Source: Thermosynechococcus sp. HN-54
GTDB lineage: Bacteria; Cyanobacteriota; Cyanobacteriia; Thermosynechococcales; Thermosynechococcaceae
Assembly: GCF_023650955.1 (NCBI RefSeq)
Contig: NZ_CP098039.1
Location: 2,542,001 to 2,606,000, forward strand
Length of the DNA: 64,000 nucleotides
Direction: 5' to 3'
Below the pieces are notes generated by a model. It ran no database searches. It saw nothing but the letters and a program-made list of their open reading frames with translations, and was not told the origin of the DNA. Made by a program: the position numbers and the translations under genes. Of the stretch, positions 1 through 8,910 are shown piece after piece (the stretch's first letter is position 1; each line of letters opens with the position of its first letter).

Positions 1-585
1 GCCATTCGCGATCTAGAGAAGCAAGGCGTCGAAGGCTATATTCTAGATTTGCGCTCCAACCCGGGGGGACTGCTCTTTGCCAGTGCCGAAATTGCCCGTA
101 TGTTTCTACCACAGGGAGATATTGTCTCCACGGTCAACCGCCAAGGGGAAGCAGAGCGCTTACGCGCGGGTCGTGGTTTCTTGACCAGTAAACCCCTGGT
201 GGTGCTGATTGATGGCGGGTCTGCAAGTGCCAGTGAAATCTTAGCGGGTGCTCTCCAGGATAATAACCGCGCAGTATTGGTGGGAACCCGCACCTTTGGG
301 AAAGGCTTGGTGCAGTCCGTGCAGCCGGTAGGTGAAGGGGCAGGCATTGCGGTGACGATCGCCAAATACTTTACCCCCAGTGGCCGCGATATTAACAAGA
401 AGGGCATTGAACCCGATATTGAAGTTACCCTCACTGAGCAGCAGCGCCAACAACTGACTCGCGATGACATTGCCACCGATCGCGATCCTCAATTTACACG
501 AGCGTTAGCGGTTCTCAATGAACGCATCCTAGCAGAGCGACGCAACACCCAATCAGCGCGTCCCCCCCAGACAGCTAATCCTTAA
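1..585 (+). CDS. Carboxyl-terminal processing protease (S41), 3' part
   Basis: The reading frame is open from the first base of the window, so the start and the N-terminal and PDZ regions lie outside; about 194 residues remain. The visible part is the catalytic core of a tail-specific (Ctp) serine protease. It has the conserved RSNPGG segment, the nucleophile serine in GSASASEI, and the catalytic lysine in GTRTFGKG. Members of this family are exported and cut C-terminal tails; in cyanobacteria CtpA matures the D1 protein of photosystem II, while CtpB and CtpC have other roles. Which paralogue this is cannot be told from the C-terminal half. The tail is polar and ends at a TAA 23 bases before the next gene, on the same strand. 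Confidence 0.9.
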   Translation, partial: AIRDLEKQGVEGYILDLRSNPGGLLFASAEIARMFLPQGDIVSTVNRQGEAERLRAGRGFLTSKPLVVLIDGGSASASEILAGALQDNNRAVLVGTRTFGKGLVQSVQPVGEGAGIAVTIAKYFTPSGRDINKKGIEPDIEVTLTEQQRQQLTRDDIATDRDPQFTRALAVLNERILAERRNTQSARPPQTANP

Positions 586-608
586 GTTCACTCAGTTAGG
601 TAATCACC

Positions 609-1499
609 GTGGCCGACCACCGCCGACAAGCCCAATGGGTATTGCTCTTGGTGCTAGGGGTCAATGTTGCCCTGACCGTCATTAAGGCGGTTGTCGGGGT
701 TCTCAGTCATTCCCTCAGTTTGCAGGCTGATGCCCTACATAGTCTGACCGATGCCGGTAGTAGCATCTTGGGCTTAGTGGCCATGCAGTGGGCGAATCCC
801 CATCCCGATCGCGACCATCCCTACGGCCACCAAAAGTTTGAAGCTTTGGGCGCATTGGGGATTGCCGCCTTCTTGGGCATGGTGTGCTTTGAGATATTAC
901 AAAGTGCGGTTGAGCGCCTGCTGCATAAAAGCAGTGCGGTGACGATTACAGGGGCAGAACTATGGATTGTGATCCTCGTTCTTGGCATGAATATTGGCCT
1001 TACCCTCTATGAGCACCACATGGGGCACAAGCTCAATAATTCGGTTTTGATTGCTGATGCCAAGCATACCCTGAGTGATGTTTGGACCACGATTATTGTT
1101 CTCTTGGGGCTGATTGGGGTTTGGACGTTCAACTGGGATTGGTTAGATGTGGTGCTGGCATTTCCAGTTGCGGCTCTCGTCTTTTGGAGTGCTTGGGAAG
1201 TCCTCAAGCATAACATTCCTTGGTTGGTGGATGAGGTGGCGATCGCCCCAGAAGCGATTCATGAACTGGTGATGACAGTGCCAGGGGTGGTCAATTGCCA
1301 CGACATTAGCTCGCGGGGCATAGTGGGACGCCAAGTATTTATTGAGATGCACCTTATCGTCGAGGCCGAAGATATTCCCACTGCCCATGACATTACTGAG
1401 CAAATTGAAGCCCTGCTGCAAGACCGCTATGGACCGGCTCGCATTGTCATCCAGGTTGAACCGCCGAACTACGAATCCAGTCAGATCAGCTTCTCGTAG
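609..1499 (+). CDS. Cation diffusion facilitator (CDF) transporter, zinc type
   Basis: A 296-residue inner-membrane protein with the CDF layout: six predicted transmembrane helices, then a soluble C-terminal domain of about 85 residues with a ferredoxin-like fold. The metal site can be read directly: HSLTD in helix 2 and HTLSD in helix 5 give the His-Asp/His-Asp tetrad. In this family that arrangement usually goes with Zn2+ efflux, rather than the Asp-rich Fe/Mn type. The region after helix 2 (HPDRDHPYGHQKFE) is typical of FieF-like members. The start is GTG at 609, 23 bases after the protease. Metal specificity is inferred from the motif only. Confidence 0.88.
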   Translation: MADHRRQAQWVLLLVLGVNVALTVIKAVVGVLSHSLSLQADALHSLTDAGSSILGLVAMQWANPHPDRDHPYGHQKFEALGALGIAAFLGMVCFEILQSAVERLLHKSSAVTITGAELWIVILVLGMNIGLTLYEHHMGHKLNNSVLIADAKHTLSDVWTTIIVLLGLIGVWTFNWDWLDVVLAFPVAALVFWSAWEVLKHNIPWLVDEVAIAPEAIHELVMTVPGVVNCHDISSRGIVGRQVFIEMHLIVEAEDIPTAHDITEQIEALLQDRYGPARIVIQVEPPNYESSQISFS

Positions 1500-1552
1500 G
1501 TGATTTCTGCTATTTTTTGAGCATCTGCGCAGAGCAACTGAGGAGTGACCCT

Positions 1553-2692
1553 GTGGTGTACGACTGTATTGTTGTTGGTTCAGGCCCTGCGGGCGGGGCA
1601 GCTGCCTATCACTTGGCCAAGCGAGGCCATCAGGTGTTGGTTCTGGAAAAGGAAAGCTTGCCCCGCTACAAGCCCTGTGGGGGGGGTGTGTCGCCCCAAG
1701 TGCAAGCTTGGTTTGACTTTGACTTTAGTCCGGCTATCTCCCTGAAGCTGACGCAAATGGTCTGTACATGGCAGGGTGGAGAGGCACAAGTACTGGAACT
1801 GCCCCCAGAGCAAGCCGTTTGGATGGTGCGCCGAGACGTGTTTGATTATTTTCTGATTCAGCAGGCGCAGCAACAGGGGGCACAAGTAGAGGCTCAAACC
1901 CCAGTCACAGGTCTGACCTGGGGGGGCGATCGCTGGCGGGTGCATACGCCCAAGGGGGATTTCACAGCGCAGTATCTCATTGGCTGTGATGGTGCCAAAG
2001 GTTCAATGGCCAAGTGGTTGGGATTCGAGCATCGTCAGCAGCGTATAGGAGCAGCCATTGAGGTTGAAGCAGCCATGCCCAATCATTCCCTGAGGGCAGC
2101 CCACTTTGACTTTGGTCGCATTCACAATGGCTACATTTGGAACTTTCCTAAACGGGATGGCTACTCGATTGGCGTGGGCACATTTTCCCTAGAGCGCAAA
2201 CAAAATCTTCGGGCGATCGGGACAGCGTATGCTGAAACCTTTGGGGTTGATTTCAGTCAAGTCAAGGTCTACGGCCACCCCCTCTATTGTTGGCAGCGGC
2301 ACCAGCGCCTGCATACCCAAAATGCTCTCATTGCCGGGGAAGCCGCCTGTATTGTTGATCCGTTTACTGCCGAAGGCATTCGTCCCTCGCTGTTGACTGG
2401 GATGTTGGCCGCCCAAGCCATTGATCGCGCCCTCAATGGAGATTCAGAAGCGTTGGCAAGTTACTCGCGTCAAGTGCAGCAGGAATGGGGAGCCGATATG
2501 GTTTGGGCAAAACGTCTTGCCACTCTTTTTTATCAGATGCCCCACACTGCCTATGAAGTGGCCATCAAACGTCCCAGTGCCCTGCGACGCATGGGTCAAA
2601 TTCTCTGTGGTCAGCTCCGCTATCGCGATGCAGCGGCCAATGGCCTGAAATTGTTGGCGACAGGGTTAAGATTGCCCACCGTTCTCCGCTAA
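1553..2692 (+). CDS. Geranylgeranyl-reductase family FAD-dependent oxidoreductase
   Basis: A flavoprotein of about 379 residues. The dinucleotide-binding motif VVGSGPAGGAAAYHLAKRG sits at the N-terminus, followed by the PRYKPCGGG segment shared by geranylgeranyl reductases, and a second FAD motif (GEAACIVDPFTAEGIRPS) near residue 275. The family reduces prenyl chains (ChlP makes phytyl-PP or chlorophyll a) or acts on related lipids. This protein is shorter than typical ChlP and diverges after the FAD motifs, so it may be a paralogue with a different prenyl substrate. The frame is open from a TTG at 1517, but GTG at 1553 is preferred because AGGAGT lies about 10 bases before it. It sits next to fni, another isoprenoid gene. 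Confidence 0.82.
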   Translation: MVYDCIVVGSGPAGGAAAYHLAKRGHQVLVLEKESLPRYKPCGGGVSPQVQAWFDFDFSPAISLKLTQMVCTWQGGEAQVLELPPEQAVWMVRRDVFDYFLIQQAQQQGAQVEAQTPVTGLTWGGDRWRVHTPKGDFTAQYLIGCDGAKGSMAKWLGFEHRQQRIGAAIEVEAAMPNHSLRAAHFDFGRIHNGYIWNFPKRDGYSIGVGTFSLERKQNLRAIGTAYAETFGVDFSQVKVYGHPLYCWQRHQRLHTQNALIAGEAACIVDPFTAEGIRPSLLTGMLAAQAIDRALNGDSEALASYSRQVQQEWGADMVWAKRLATLFYQMPHTAYEVAIKRPSALRRMGQILCGQLRYRDAAANGLKLLATGLRLPTVLR

Positions 2693-2758
2693 GCAGCGCA
2701 AAAACCATCAGAGCCTTGCCTCCTATAATGTTGGTGCAGCCCAACTTTAGGAACACGA

Positions 2759-3790
2759 GTGGTGAGCAGTCCCATTGAGCAGCGCAAGGCCGAGCACCTC
2801 CAGCTTTGTATTGAGGGCGATGTCAGTAATCAGGAAATTACAACCGGTTTCGAGAAGTATCACTTTCGCCATTGTGCCCTGCCCGAACTGGACTTTGCCG
2901 AGATTGATCTGACTGTCGAGTTTTTGGGCTGGCGACTTGCCGCTCCCCTGCTGATTTCCTCCATGACGGGTGGTACACCCGAAGCGGGAGACATCAATCG
3001 CCGTTTAGCACGGGTGGCGCAGCACAAGGGAATTGCCATGGGCGTCGGTTCCCAACGAGTGCTGTTGGAGCATCCAGAGGTGGCGACAACGTTTGCCATT
3101 CGTCAAGAGGCACCCACCATTCCCCTCTTGGCCAATCTTGGCGCAGTGCAGTTGAACTATGGCTGTGGCGTCACTGAATGCCAAAGGATTATCGATCTTC
3201 TAGAGGCGAATGCCCTGATTTTGCACCTCAATCCCCTGCAAGAGGCTGTCCAAACGGGGGGCGATCGCAACTTTAAGGGACTGTTAACCAAAATTGGCGT
3301 TCTCTGTCGTGCCCTACCGGTGCCTGTGATTGTGAAGGAAGTGGGCAATGGTATCAGTGCCGATGTGGCCAAGCAACTCGTGGAGGTGGGTGTGGCAGCC
3401 ATTGATGTGGCGGGGGCGGGGGGCACCTCCTGGGCAAAAGTAGAAGCGGCGCGTGCCCAAGATGCCCGTCAACAGTATCTCGGAGAGGCCTTTGCCGAAT
3501 GGGGTATTCCTACGGCTCAGTCCCTTGAGCAAATTCATACTGCTCTGCCAAATACCCCTCTAATTGCTTCTGGCGGGCTTAAAAATGGTCTTGATGTGGC
3601 CAAGGCGATCGCCCTTGGCGCCGGCCTCGCAGGGTTAGCGCGACCCTTTTTGCAGGCAGCCCATCAATCAGAGGATACACTCGCCCAACGCATTAACTTT
3701 ATCCTTGAGGAATTAAAAACGACGCTGTTTTGTACCGGCAGTGCCACCCCCCAAGCCCTCTATCAGCGCCGTTGTCTCGAAAGGATCTAG
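2759..3790 (+). CDS. fni: Type 2 isopentenyl-diphosphate delta-isomerase
   Basis: A 343-residue FMN enzyme that interconverts isopentenyl and dimethylallyl diphosphate at the end of the MEP pathway, using FMN and NADPH. Family signatures appear in order: [17 protein letters not shown] near residue 63, the [15 protein letters not shown] active-site loop near 157, KEVGNGIS near 191, [11 protein letters not shown] near 217, and the FMN phosphate loop [19 protein letters not shown] near 267. Length matches the family. It begins with GTG GTG; the first was taken. The gene overlaps the convergent DUF2232 gene by four bases. Its position after the geranylgeranyl-reductase-like gene suggests an isoprenoid pair. 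Confidence 0.93.
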   Translation: MVSSPIEQRKAEHLQLCIEGDVSNQEITTGFEKYHFRHCALPELDFAEIDLTVEFLGWRLAAPLLISSMTGGTPEAGDINRRLARVAQHKGIAMGVGSQRVLLEHPEVATTFAIRQEAPTIPLLANLGAVQLNYGCGVTECQRIIDLLEANALILHLNPLQEAVQTGGDRNFKGLLTKIGVLCRALPVPVIVKEVGNGISADVAKQLVEVGVAAIDVAGAGGTSWAKVEAARAQDARQQYLGEAFAEWGIPTAQSLEQIHTALPNTPLIASGGLKNGLDVAKAIALGAGLAGLARPFLQAAHQSEDTLAQRINFILEELKTTLFCTGSATPQALYQRRCLERI

Positions 3791-4497
3791 CGGGGGTCTT
3801 CAAGGATCGTGCGCAGCCACGGGGGCGGATCTGGAATCGGATTGCCCAATCGCTCCAACAGTGTCCATGCCAAAATATGCACCACTAAGGCATAAACCGT
3901 GGACTGGAAAAAGACAAGTAGCAGTGCCACAACTTGGATCAGAGTCACCGTTGTCTCCAGCAGCAAATTTAGATTGACCAGTACCCAATCAATAAAATTC
4001 GTGACCTGCTGATTGAAGTAAATCCAGAGGTTTTCCCCAAGCAGAATGGATACAAGACTAATCTGAAAGAAAAATCCTGCGGTGCCAATCACTGCGCCAC
4101 TGAAGATGGAGCGTCCCCAGCCTTCTTTTTTGGCCCAACAGCCGCCAAAAATGACCCCCATAATGCCGTGGGGCAAGAGAAATTGCAGACTGCGGGGTGG
4201 CCCCATCAACACAGAAAGGAGCAGCGCACTGACAATGGCCGCTATCCAAGCGGCGCGGCGGTTCCAGCGTAAATAAACCAACGCAATGGGAATAGGAAAA
4301 AACAGGCGCAAGACTGGACCAATGGGTAAATAAAAGTTAATCACCCACAGCAGGGCAGCGGTACTGGCAAGGAAGGCCGTTTCCGTAATGACAAGGGTAC
4401 GCTGAATTTGCGATCGCCCCAAGCTTTGGGACTGCTCAGGGGGCACCATTGCTTCTACATCGGGAAAATCGTCTTCTAGGGAATCCGTCGGGTTCAT
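3787..4497 (-). CDS. DUF2232 family membrane protein
   Basis: A 236-residue protein with an acidic, Pro/Gln-rich cytoplasmic N-terminus of about 35 residues, followed by roughly six hydrophobic segments. It resembles the DUF2232/YybS-type family, with [11 protein letters not shown] and a KKEGWGRS turn in the middle. The function of this family is not established; members are polytopic and similar to the S-components of ECF transporters, so a transport role is possible but unproven. It ends with a short cytoplasmic tail and overlaps the 3' end of fni by four bases (convergent). The upstream 150 bases up to egtC form a divergent intergenic region. The family call rests on recognition of the general pattern. 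Confidence 0.7.
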   Translation of the reverse strand: MNPTDSLEDDFPDVEAMVPPEQSQSLGRSQIQRTLVITETAFLASTAALLWVINFYLPIGPVLRLFFPIPIALVYLRWNRRAAWIAAIVSALLLSVLMGPPRSLQFLLPHGIMGVIFGGCWAKKEGWGRSIFSGAVIGTAGFFFQISLVSILLGENLWIYFNQQVTNFIDWVLVNLNLLLETTVTLIQVVALLLVFFQSTVYALVVHILAWTLLERLGNPIPDPPPWLRTILEDPR

Positions 4498-4646
4498 TCT
4501 AGGTCATTGACCCTCAATCTTTCCTAATCACTTTAGCAAGCGTCGCCGCCAGCCCTCAAACTGGACAGAGGTTCCCCGAAACCTCCTTTGATGGAAGCTA
4601 GAATCAACGGTACAACCCTTTTCTGATCAACTTTGCATGTTAATCT

Positions 4647-5429
4647 ATGTGTCGTCTCTATGCCTATATGGGGCGCAAAGCGTCCCTTGCCCATGCCTTG
4701 GTGGACGCTCCCCACTCGCTACTGGTGCAAAGTTATCAACCGCAGGAAATGACGGCGGGACTCCTGAATGCTGATGGCTTTGGGGTGGGGTGGTATGCGG
4801 CTCGCCAAGATATTCCCCCCTTTCTCTATCGGCAAACGATTCCCATGTGGCATGATGTCAACTTTACTGAGCATTTGAGCCGCTATATTGAATCTGCCTG
4901 CTTCTTGGCCAATGTCCGTAGTGCCACACCGGGGCAACCGGTGCAGATGACGAATACACAGCCCTTTCGCTGGGGACGCTGGTTGGGGGTGCACAACGGC
5001 TTTATCGAAAACTTTCGCCAAACCCTCTACCGCCCCATGCGCGATCGTCTGTCGGATATTTGTTACAACATCATAGAAGGCTCTACAGATTCTGAGCACC
5101 TCTTTGCCCTCTTTTGCAATGGATTGGTCTTGAATCCGCAACTGTCACCAGTCATGGTGCTGCGGCAGACGCTGCAAATTGTCTTTTCCTTGGCGCAGGC
5201 CGCGCGTACCAGTGTCAGTGTCGCCATGATTCTCACCGATGGCATGTATATCTTGGCCACCCGCTGTTCCCGTGGCACCCCACCGCCGACACTCTACTGG
5301 AGTCAGGATGCCGAAAAAATTCAACTCACCTCAGAGCCGGTAGATCGGCAAACGGAGTGGTATCCTTTACCCGAAAATAAACTGCTGTTGATGAGTTTGC
5401 AGAGTGAACCAGAGATTTATCCCTTCTGA
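4647..5429 (+). CDS. egtC: Class II glutamine amidotransferase, EgtC-like
   Basis: A 260-residue N-terminal-nucleophile amidohydrolase. Cys2 in MCRLYAYMG is the predicted nucleophile once Met1 is removed, and ANVRSATPGQPVQMTNTQPFRWG plus HNGFIENF form the glutaminase-type active site. The overlap with an EgtB-like gene identifies it as the EgtC type, which in actinobacteria removes the glutamyl group from the hercynyl gamma-glutamylcysteine sulfoxide intermediate of ergothioneine synthesis. The stop of this gene lies inside the start region of egtB, so the two are probably translationally coupled. No egtD, egtA or egtE is visible in the window, so the rest of the pathway must be elsewhere or differ. 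Confidence 0.85.
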   Translation: MCRLYAYMGRKASLAHALVDAPHSLLVQSYQPQEMTAGLLNADGFGVGWYAARQDIPPFLYRQTIPMWHDVNFTEHLSRYIESACFLANVRSATPGQPVQMTNTQPFRWGRWLGVHNGFIENFRQTLYRPMRDRLSDICYNIIEGSTDSEHLFALFCNGLVLNPQLSPVMVLRQTLQIVFSLAQAARTSVSVAMILTDGMYILATRCSRGTPPPTLYWSQDAEKIQLTSEPVDRQTEWYPLPENKLLLMSLQSEPEIYPF

Positions 5430-6528
5430 GACCTCAACCCCCTTGAATCCCTTTGACCGGGAAGCCCTTTGGCAAGCCCTTCAGCACCAGCGGAAATTTA
5501 CACTCCAGTTAGTTGCTGAGTTGAGCGAGGTGGCTCTTTGTGCACAGCCCCATCCCCTCTATAGCCCTGTGGGCTGGCATTTGGGACACATTGGCTACAC
5601 AGAAGCCTTTTGGCTATTGCCTGAAGGTTCAGGGCCTAGCGATCGCGATCGCTATTGGTATGCCGCTGATGGCCGCCCCAAGGTAGAACGACAATACTTA
5701 CCATCGCGCAGCCAATTACTGGACTACCTAGCAGAGATTCGCCAACGCACGGGCGATCGCCTCCACAGCCTCACCGACGAGCAGTGGCAACGGGAAGTCC
5801 GTCTCTGGTGGTGGATTTTGCAGCATGAAGCCCAGCACACGGAAACGATGCAAATGGTGCTGGCGATGCAGGGGATTTTCACCACATTACCCCCTAACCT
5901 ATTACTGCCGCAGGATCACCAACGGATTCCCGCTGGGGGCTATGTCATTGGCAGTGAAGACCTCTTAGCCCTTGATAACGAGCAGCCAGTCCAGAGTGTG
6001 GAGCTGCTTCCTTTTACGATTGATGCGGCACCGCTGACGTGGCGGGAATTTCTCACCTTTGTTGAAGCGGGTGGTTATCATCGGCGGGAATGGTGGTCTA
6101 GCAGTGGTTGGGAATGGCGAGAAGCAGAGGAAATTACCTCACCGTTTTACCCTATTCCTGAGAACCTAGATTTACCCATGTGGGGACTCAGTTTCTACGA
6201 AGCCGAAGCCTACGGCCATTTCCAAGGCAAACGCCTCCCCAGTGAACGGGAGTGGGAAATTGCTGCTCAGCAGGGACTCTTGCATAGGGGCTACGTGTGG
6301 GAGTGGACTCAAAGTCCCTTTGCCCCCTATCCGGGGTTCCAGAGCTATCCCTACCGGGGCTATTCTGCGCCCTACTTTGATGGCGAGCATTTTGTCCTCA
6401 AGGGCGGTAGTCACTGGACCCGCCCCATTCTCAAGCGACCCTCATTTCGCAATTGGTATAGCCGCACCACCCGTGAGGTATTTGCTGGAGCGCGCTACGT
6501 TCACCAAGAAGATTTCATTTCTCAATGA
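5404..6528 (+). CDS. egtB: Ergothioneine biosynthesis sulfoxide synthase-like protein EgtB
   Basis: A protein of about 374 residues with two domains: an N-terminal DinB-like helical domain (residues about 15-155) and a C-terminal formylglycine-generating-enzyme/SUMF1 domain (about 175-370). The iron-binding His triad of EgtB is readable: one His in GWHLGHIGY and two in LQHEAQHTETM. The FGE part shows LPSEREWEIAA and KGGSHWTR. EgtB uses O2 and Fe(II) to form the C-S bond between hercynine and a thiol donor. The GTG at 5404 overlaps egtC by 26 bases; a TTG at 5443 is an alternative. The protein is somewhat shorter than the mycobacterial enzyme. The thiol donor cannot be predicted from sequence alone. 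Confidence 0.85.
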   Translation: MNQRFIPSETSTPLNPFDREALWQALQHQRKFTLQLVAELSEVALCAQPHPLYSPVGWHLGHIGYTEAFWLLPEGSGPSDRDRYWYAADGRPKVERQYLPSRSQLLDYLAEIRQRTGDRLHSLTDEQWQREVRLWWWILQHEAQHTETMQMVLAMQGIFTTLPPNLLLPQDHQRIPAGGYVIGSEDLLALDNEQPVQSVELLPFTIDAAPLTWREFLTFVEAGGYHRREWWSSSGWEWREAEEITSPFYPIPENLDLPMWGLSFYEAEAYGHFQGKRLPSEREWEIAAQQGLLHRGYVWEWTQSPFAPYPGFQSYPYRGYSAPYFDGEHFVLKGGSHWTRPILKRPSFRNWYSRTTREVFAGARYVHQEDFISQ

Positions 6529-6629
6529 AGAAAGTTTGAAAAGCGGAGTCAAATGATCCGAGGAGTACCCCGAACTTTCTACACTGGGGAAAATAGTTTG
6601 GCAATGCGTGACATTCTCCTTCACTAACC

Positions 6630-7677
6630 TCAAGGTATCGTGAAAGCTTCCAACATCGCTATCGGACTTTCGTGCTTCACAGGCTGGGCAACCCCTAAGC
6701 CGCCACAGACTGCCACTGCTGCCAAAATGGTGAGGAACTGACCCAAGGCTGCATCCAAGATCGATTAGCTTGCTCCCGGCCAGCCCTCGGAGGGTCAGGT
6801 CTTCCCCCCCGATCAGGTCGTATGTTCGGCATAGTTGCTAGGCCTCCTTGTAGTGAAAATCTTTTCTTTGCTGCTTGATGCGCAAATGCAGTCTGGATAC
6901 CTTTGCGCGTGACTTCTGAGAGTTGGCAGCCCCTTTCTGCTTGCGGCTCAGTTGCCTTTGTCTTCTGGCTAATACTCGCTGCGACCGCCGATAAAACTTC
7001 GGAGGAGAGACTTCTTCTCCTTGAGCGCTCACCAAGAAACTGTTCAACCCCAAGTCAATGCCAGTGGCGCTTTTGATCTCGGATTTATCCTTGGGAACAG
7101 GCGTAGGTACAGTCTTGTCTTCTAGCGTGACACACACATAGCAGCCATCCGCTTTCTGGACGACAGTACAGGTTTTGGGCGTAAATCCCTCTGGCAAAGT
7201 GATGGTCATCTCGCCTATCTTGCTCAGCTTGATGGTCTGTCCCGTGATGTGCACACCCGTTTTTGGACAGTTGACTCTTGGGAACGTGAATGAGCGGAGT
7301 TCCCCTGCTTTCTTAAACTTGGGTGTGCCACCCCGTTTGCCAGTGGCATCAGGAAATAGCCAACGCTGTCATGCCTTCTCTAACCTGAGTCAGTTCTGTT
7401 GTTGTACCTCATGATAAATCTCCTTGTATTCAGGAAATAATTCTTTCGTCTGTTTCAGTTGTGCCAATTGAGAATAGTAGTTTGGACATTCAGGAATCTC
7501 ACCAATGGGTTGAGAGACCAAAGAGCATCGGTCAATGAAGCAGCGAGTGCGATGTAACCAATCGAGTCTTTGTCGCCAGCAGGAGTTCCAGTGTCGCCGC
7601 CGCGGCTCTAGCCACTTTAAGAGTAGGGCTTCTTGGTGGTTGTTCGGTTGGATGCGGTACTCGTAGGTGAGAACCAT
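6630..7677 (-). pseudogene. Degenerate TnpB (IS200/IS605-type) gene
   Basis: Read on the minus strand from ATG at 7677, this is a TnpB/OrfB RNA-guided nuclease relic. The N-terminus (MVLTYEYRIQPN) and the RuvC-I motif GIDLGLNSFL (with the catalytic Asp) are clear, and a RuvC-II-like stretch (IGGEDLTLRGL) follows. The frame from 7677 to about 6740 is a single one but carries two TGA stops near 7383 and 7362, where family members are expected to have Trp, and a TAG at 6838. A frameshift near 6740 then moves to a frame with DAALGQFLTILAAVA, which ends at 6630. The zinc-ribbon and RuvC-III end is missing. No tnpA gene and no clear IS ends were found. Confidence 0.85.
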
Positions 7678-8201
7678 GCTGTCGATTATCGTCTGCGTCT
7701 CAAGGACAGAACTGCAATTCCCCGTACCCCTAAGCTACGCTATCGTGGCAGTACCCTTGAGAAGTTTATGATGGATTTGAGCAGGCGATCGGGGTCTTGG
7801 GCAGAGCGATAGACCAACACATAGTGCACATTTGCGAGATGGGGTGGGGGGATCGTAGGTAGGTTGCTGAGCCATAATCAAGGTCAACAGTAAACGCGAA
7901 AAGGTTGGTGTTGATAACTTTAATTGTTATCCAGCATTTACTACAGCAAACACTATGAACTTAGGGGGCTATGGTTTCAAAGGCGATGCGGACAGGACTA
8001 CTGGAAGGTAAAAAGTTAGTAGAGTTAGTAGTTCTCCTTCTTTCATTGCACTGGTTCGATAGGCTGTGATGAGAAACCCTTCTCATTTAAGCACCTCGCT
8101 ACAGTACAGACCCAACGCTTCGCACTATCATCACCTTCATCGAAAAATCCGCGCCCACATCCAAGGGTGGGCGATCGCCACCATGGAAATCATCTTGCAT
8201 C
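7678..8201. other. Non-coding stretch between dead tnpB and moaE
   Basis: About 520 bases with no gene I can support. The minus strand holds an open stretch of about 45 codons (roughly 7880 to 7740, containing HYVLVYRSAQDPDRLLKS) without a convincing start; it may be a remnant, but I do not recognise it. From 7900 to 8060 the sequence is AT-rich. A perfect inverted repeat lies at 8069-8086. A 77-codon plus-strand frame at 8066-8299 runs into the 3' end of moaE and is not thought to be real. The stretch may contain the left end of the old TnpB element. Confidence 0.5.
8069..8086. repeat. Perfect 7-bp inverted repeat with 4-base loop
   Basis: ATGAGAA and TTCTCAT flank the loop ACCC. It lies 115 bases beyond the stop codon of moaE in the direction of moaE transcription, but there is no T-run on that strand, so it is a poor intrinsic terminator. 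It could be a subterminal hairpin of the former TnpB element or a processing site. Confidence 0.4.
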
Positions 8202-8648
8202 CTAAAACGGACTATCATGGTGATGCTCACGGCAGTACACCCAAGTGGCTGGTTCATCTAGATAGTATTCTTTCTTCCAAATGGGGAGGCGGTGTTTGAT
8301 CTCGTCAATGATGTAGGCCGCACCCGCAAAGGCTTGTTGGCGATGAGACGCCGTAACTCCTACCCACACAGCAATCTCCCCTAGGCTCAGTTTGCCGTAA
8401 CGATGGCTGGCGATCGCCCCCAGCAAGTCAAATTTCTCAATCGCTTCTGTGAGAATCTGCTCCCCTTCCTTGAGAGCCAAAGCGGGATAGACCTCATATT
8501 CGAGGCTAGTCACAATCTTGCCGTGGTTGTGATTGCGCACCCAACCCTCAAAGCTAACAAAGGCACCGGCACTCAAGTTGGCAAGGGGCTGCCAGAGTTG
8601 GGCTGGCTCCAAGGGAGTGTTGGTTAGGGAAAACTGCTGGAGAACCAT
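8202..8648 (-). CDS. moaE: Molybdopterin synthase catalytic subunit MoaE
   Basis: A 148-residue protein with the MoaE pattern. FEGWVRNHNHGKIVTSLEYEVYP carries the conserved Arg and the pterin-binding region; the sequence continues with ASHRYGKLSLGEIAVWVGV, the ASHRQQAF segment and the catalytic lysine region LPIWKKEYY. MoaE pairs with thiocarboxylated MoaD to insert two sulfurs into cyclic pyranopterin monophosphate, giving molybdopterin. Length is normal for the family. It is the last gene of the minus-strand ure/moa run and starts seven bases after moaD. Confidence 0.93.
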   Translation of the reverse strand: MVLQQFSLTNTPLEPAQLWQPLANLSAGAFVSFEGWVRNHNHGKIVTSLEYEVYPALALKEGEQILTEAIEKFDLLGAIASHRYGKLSLGEIAVWVGVTASHRQQAFAGAAYIIDEIKHRLPIWKKEYYLDEPATWVYCREHHHDSPF

Positions 8649-8655
8649 CGGTGAA

Positions 8656-8910
8656 TTAACCCCCAGCGACAGGAGGGATAAATACGACGCTATCCCCTGT
8701 TTTAATGGGCTGATCTAGGGTCACGAACCTATCATTGGCCGCAACTTTAATGTGGCTGAGATCAAGGGTAAACCCGTACTGCACTTTTAGCTCTTGGTAT
8801 AGCTCGCTATAGGTTTGGGCGGTGGTCACTCGCTCCTCCTCTTCCCGTTGGCTTTGCTCCCGCAACTGGGCAAAGTAGCGTAGATGAATGGTTTTAGGGG
8901 CGTCGGACAT
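8656..8910 (-). CDS. moaD: Molybdopterin synthase sulfur carrier subunit MoaD
   Basis: An 84-residue ubiquitin-like protein ending in VAGG. The C-terminal di-glycine is adenylated and converted to the thiocarboxylate that donates sulfur to MoaE. The FIPPVAGG tail and the beta-grasp length are diagnostic. Its start overlaps the end of the moaC-mobA fusion gene by 17 bases, and moaE follows after seven bases, which implies coupled translation of the synthase subunits. Confidence 0.93.
   Translation of the reverse strand: MSDAPKTIHLRYFAQLREQSQREEEERVTTAQTYSELYQELKVQYGFTLDLSHIKVAANDRFVTLDQPIKTGDSVVFIPPVAGG

Noticed and set aside
8066-8299. 77-codon plus-strand frame before and into moaE
   Set aside because: Half of it is antisense to moaE, and the N-terminal part has no recognisable features.
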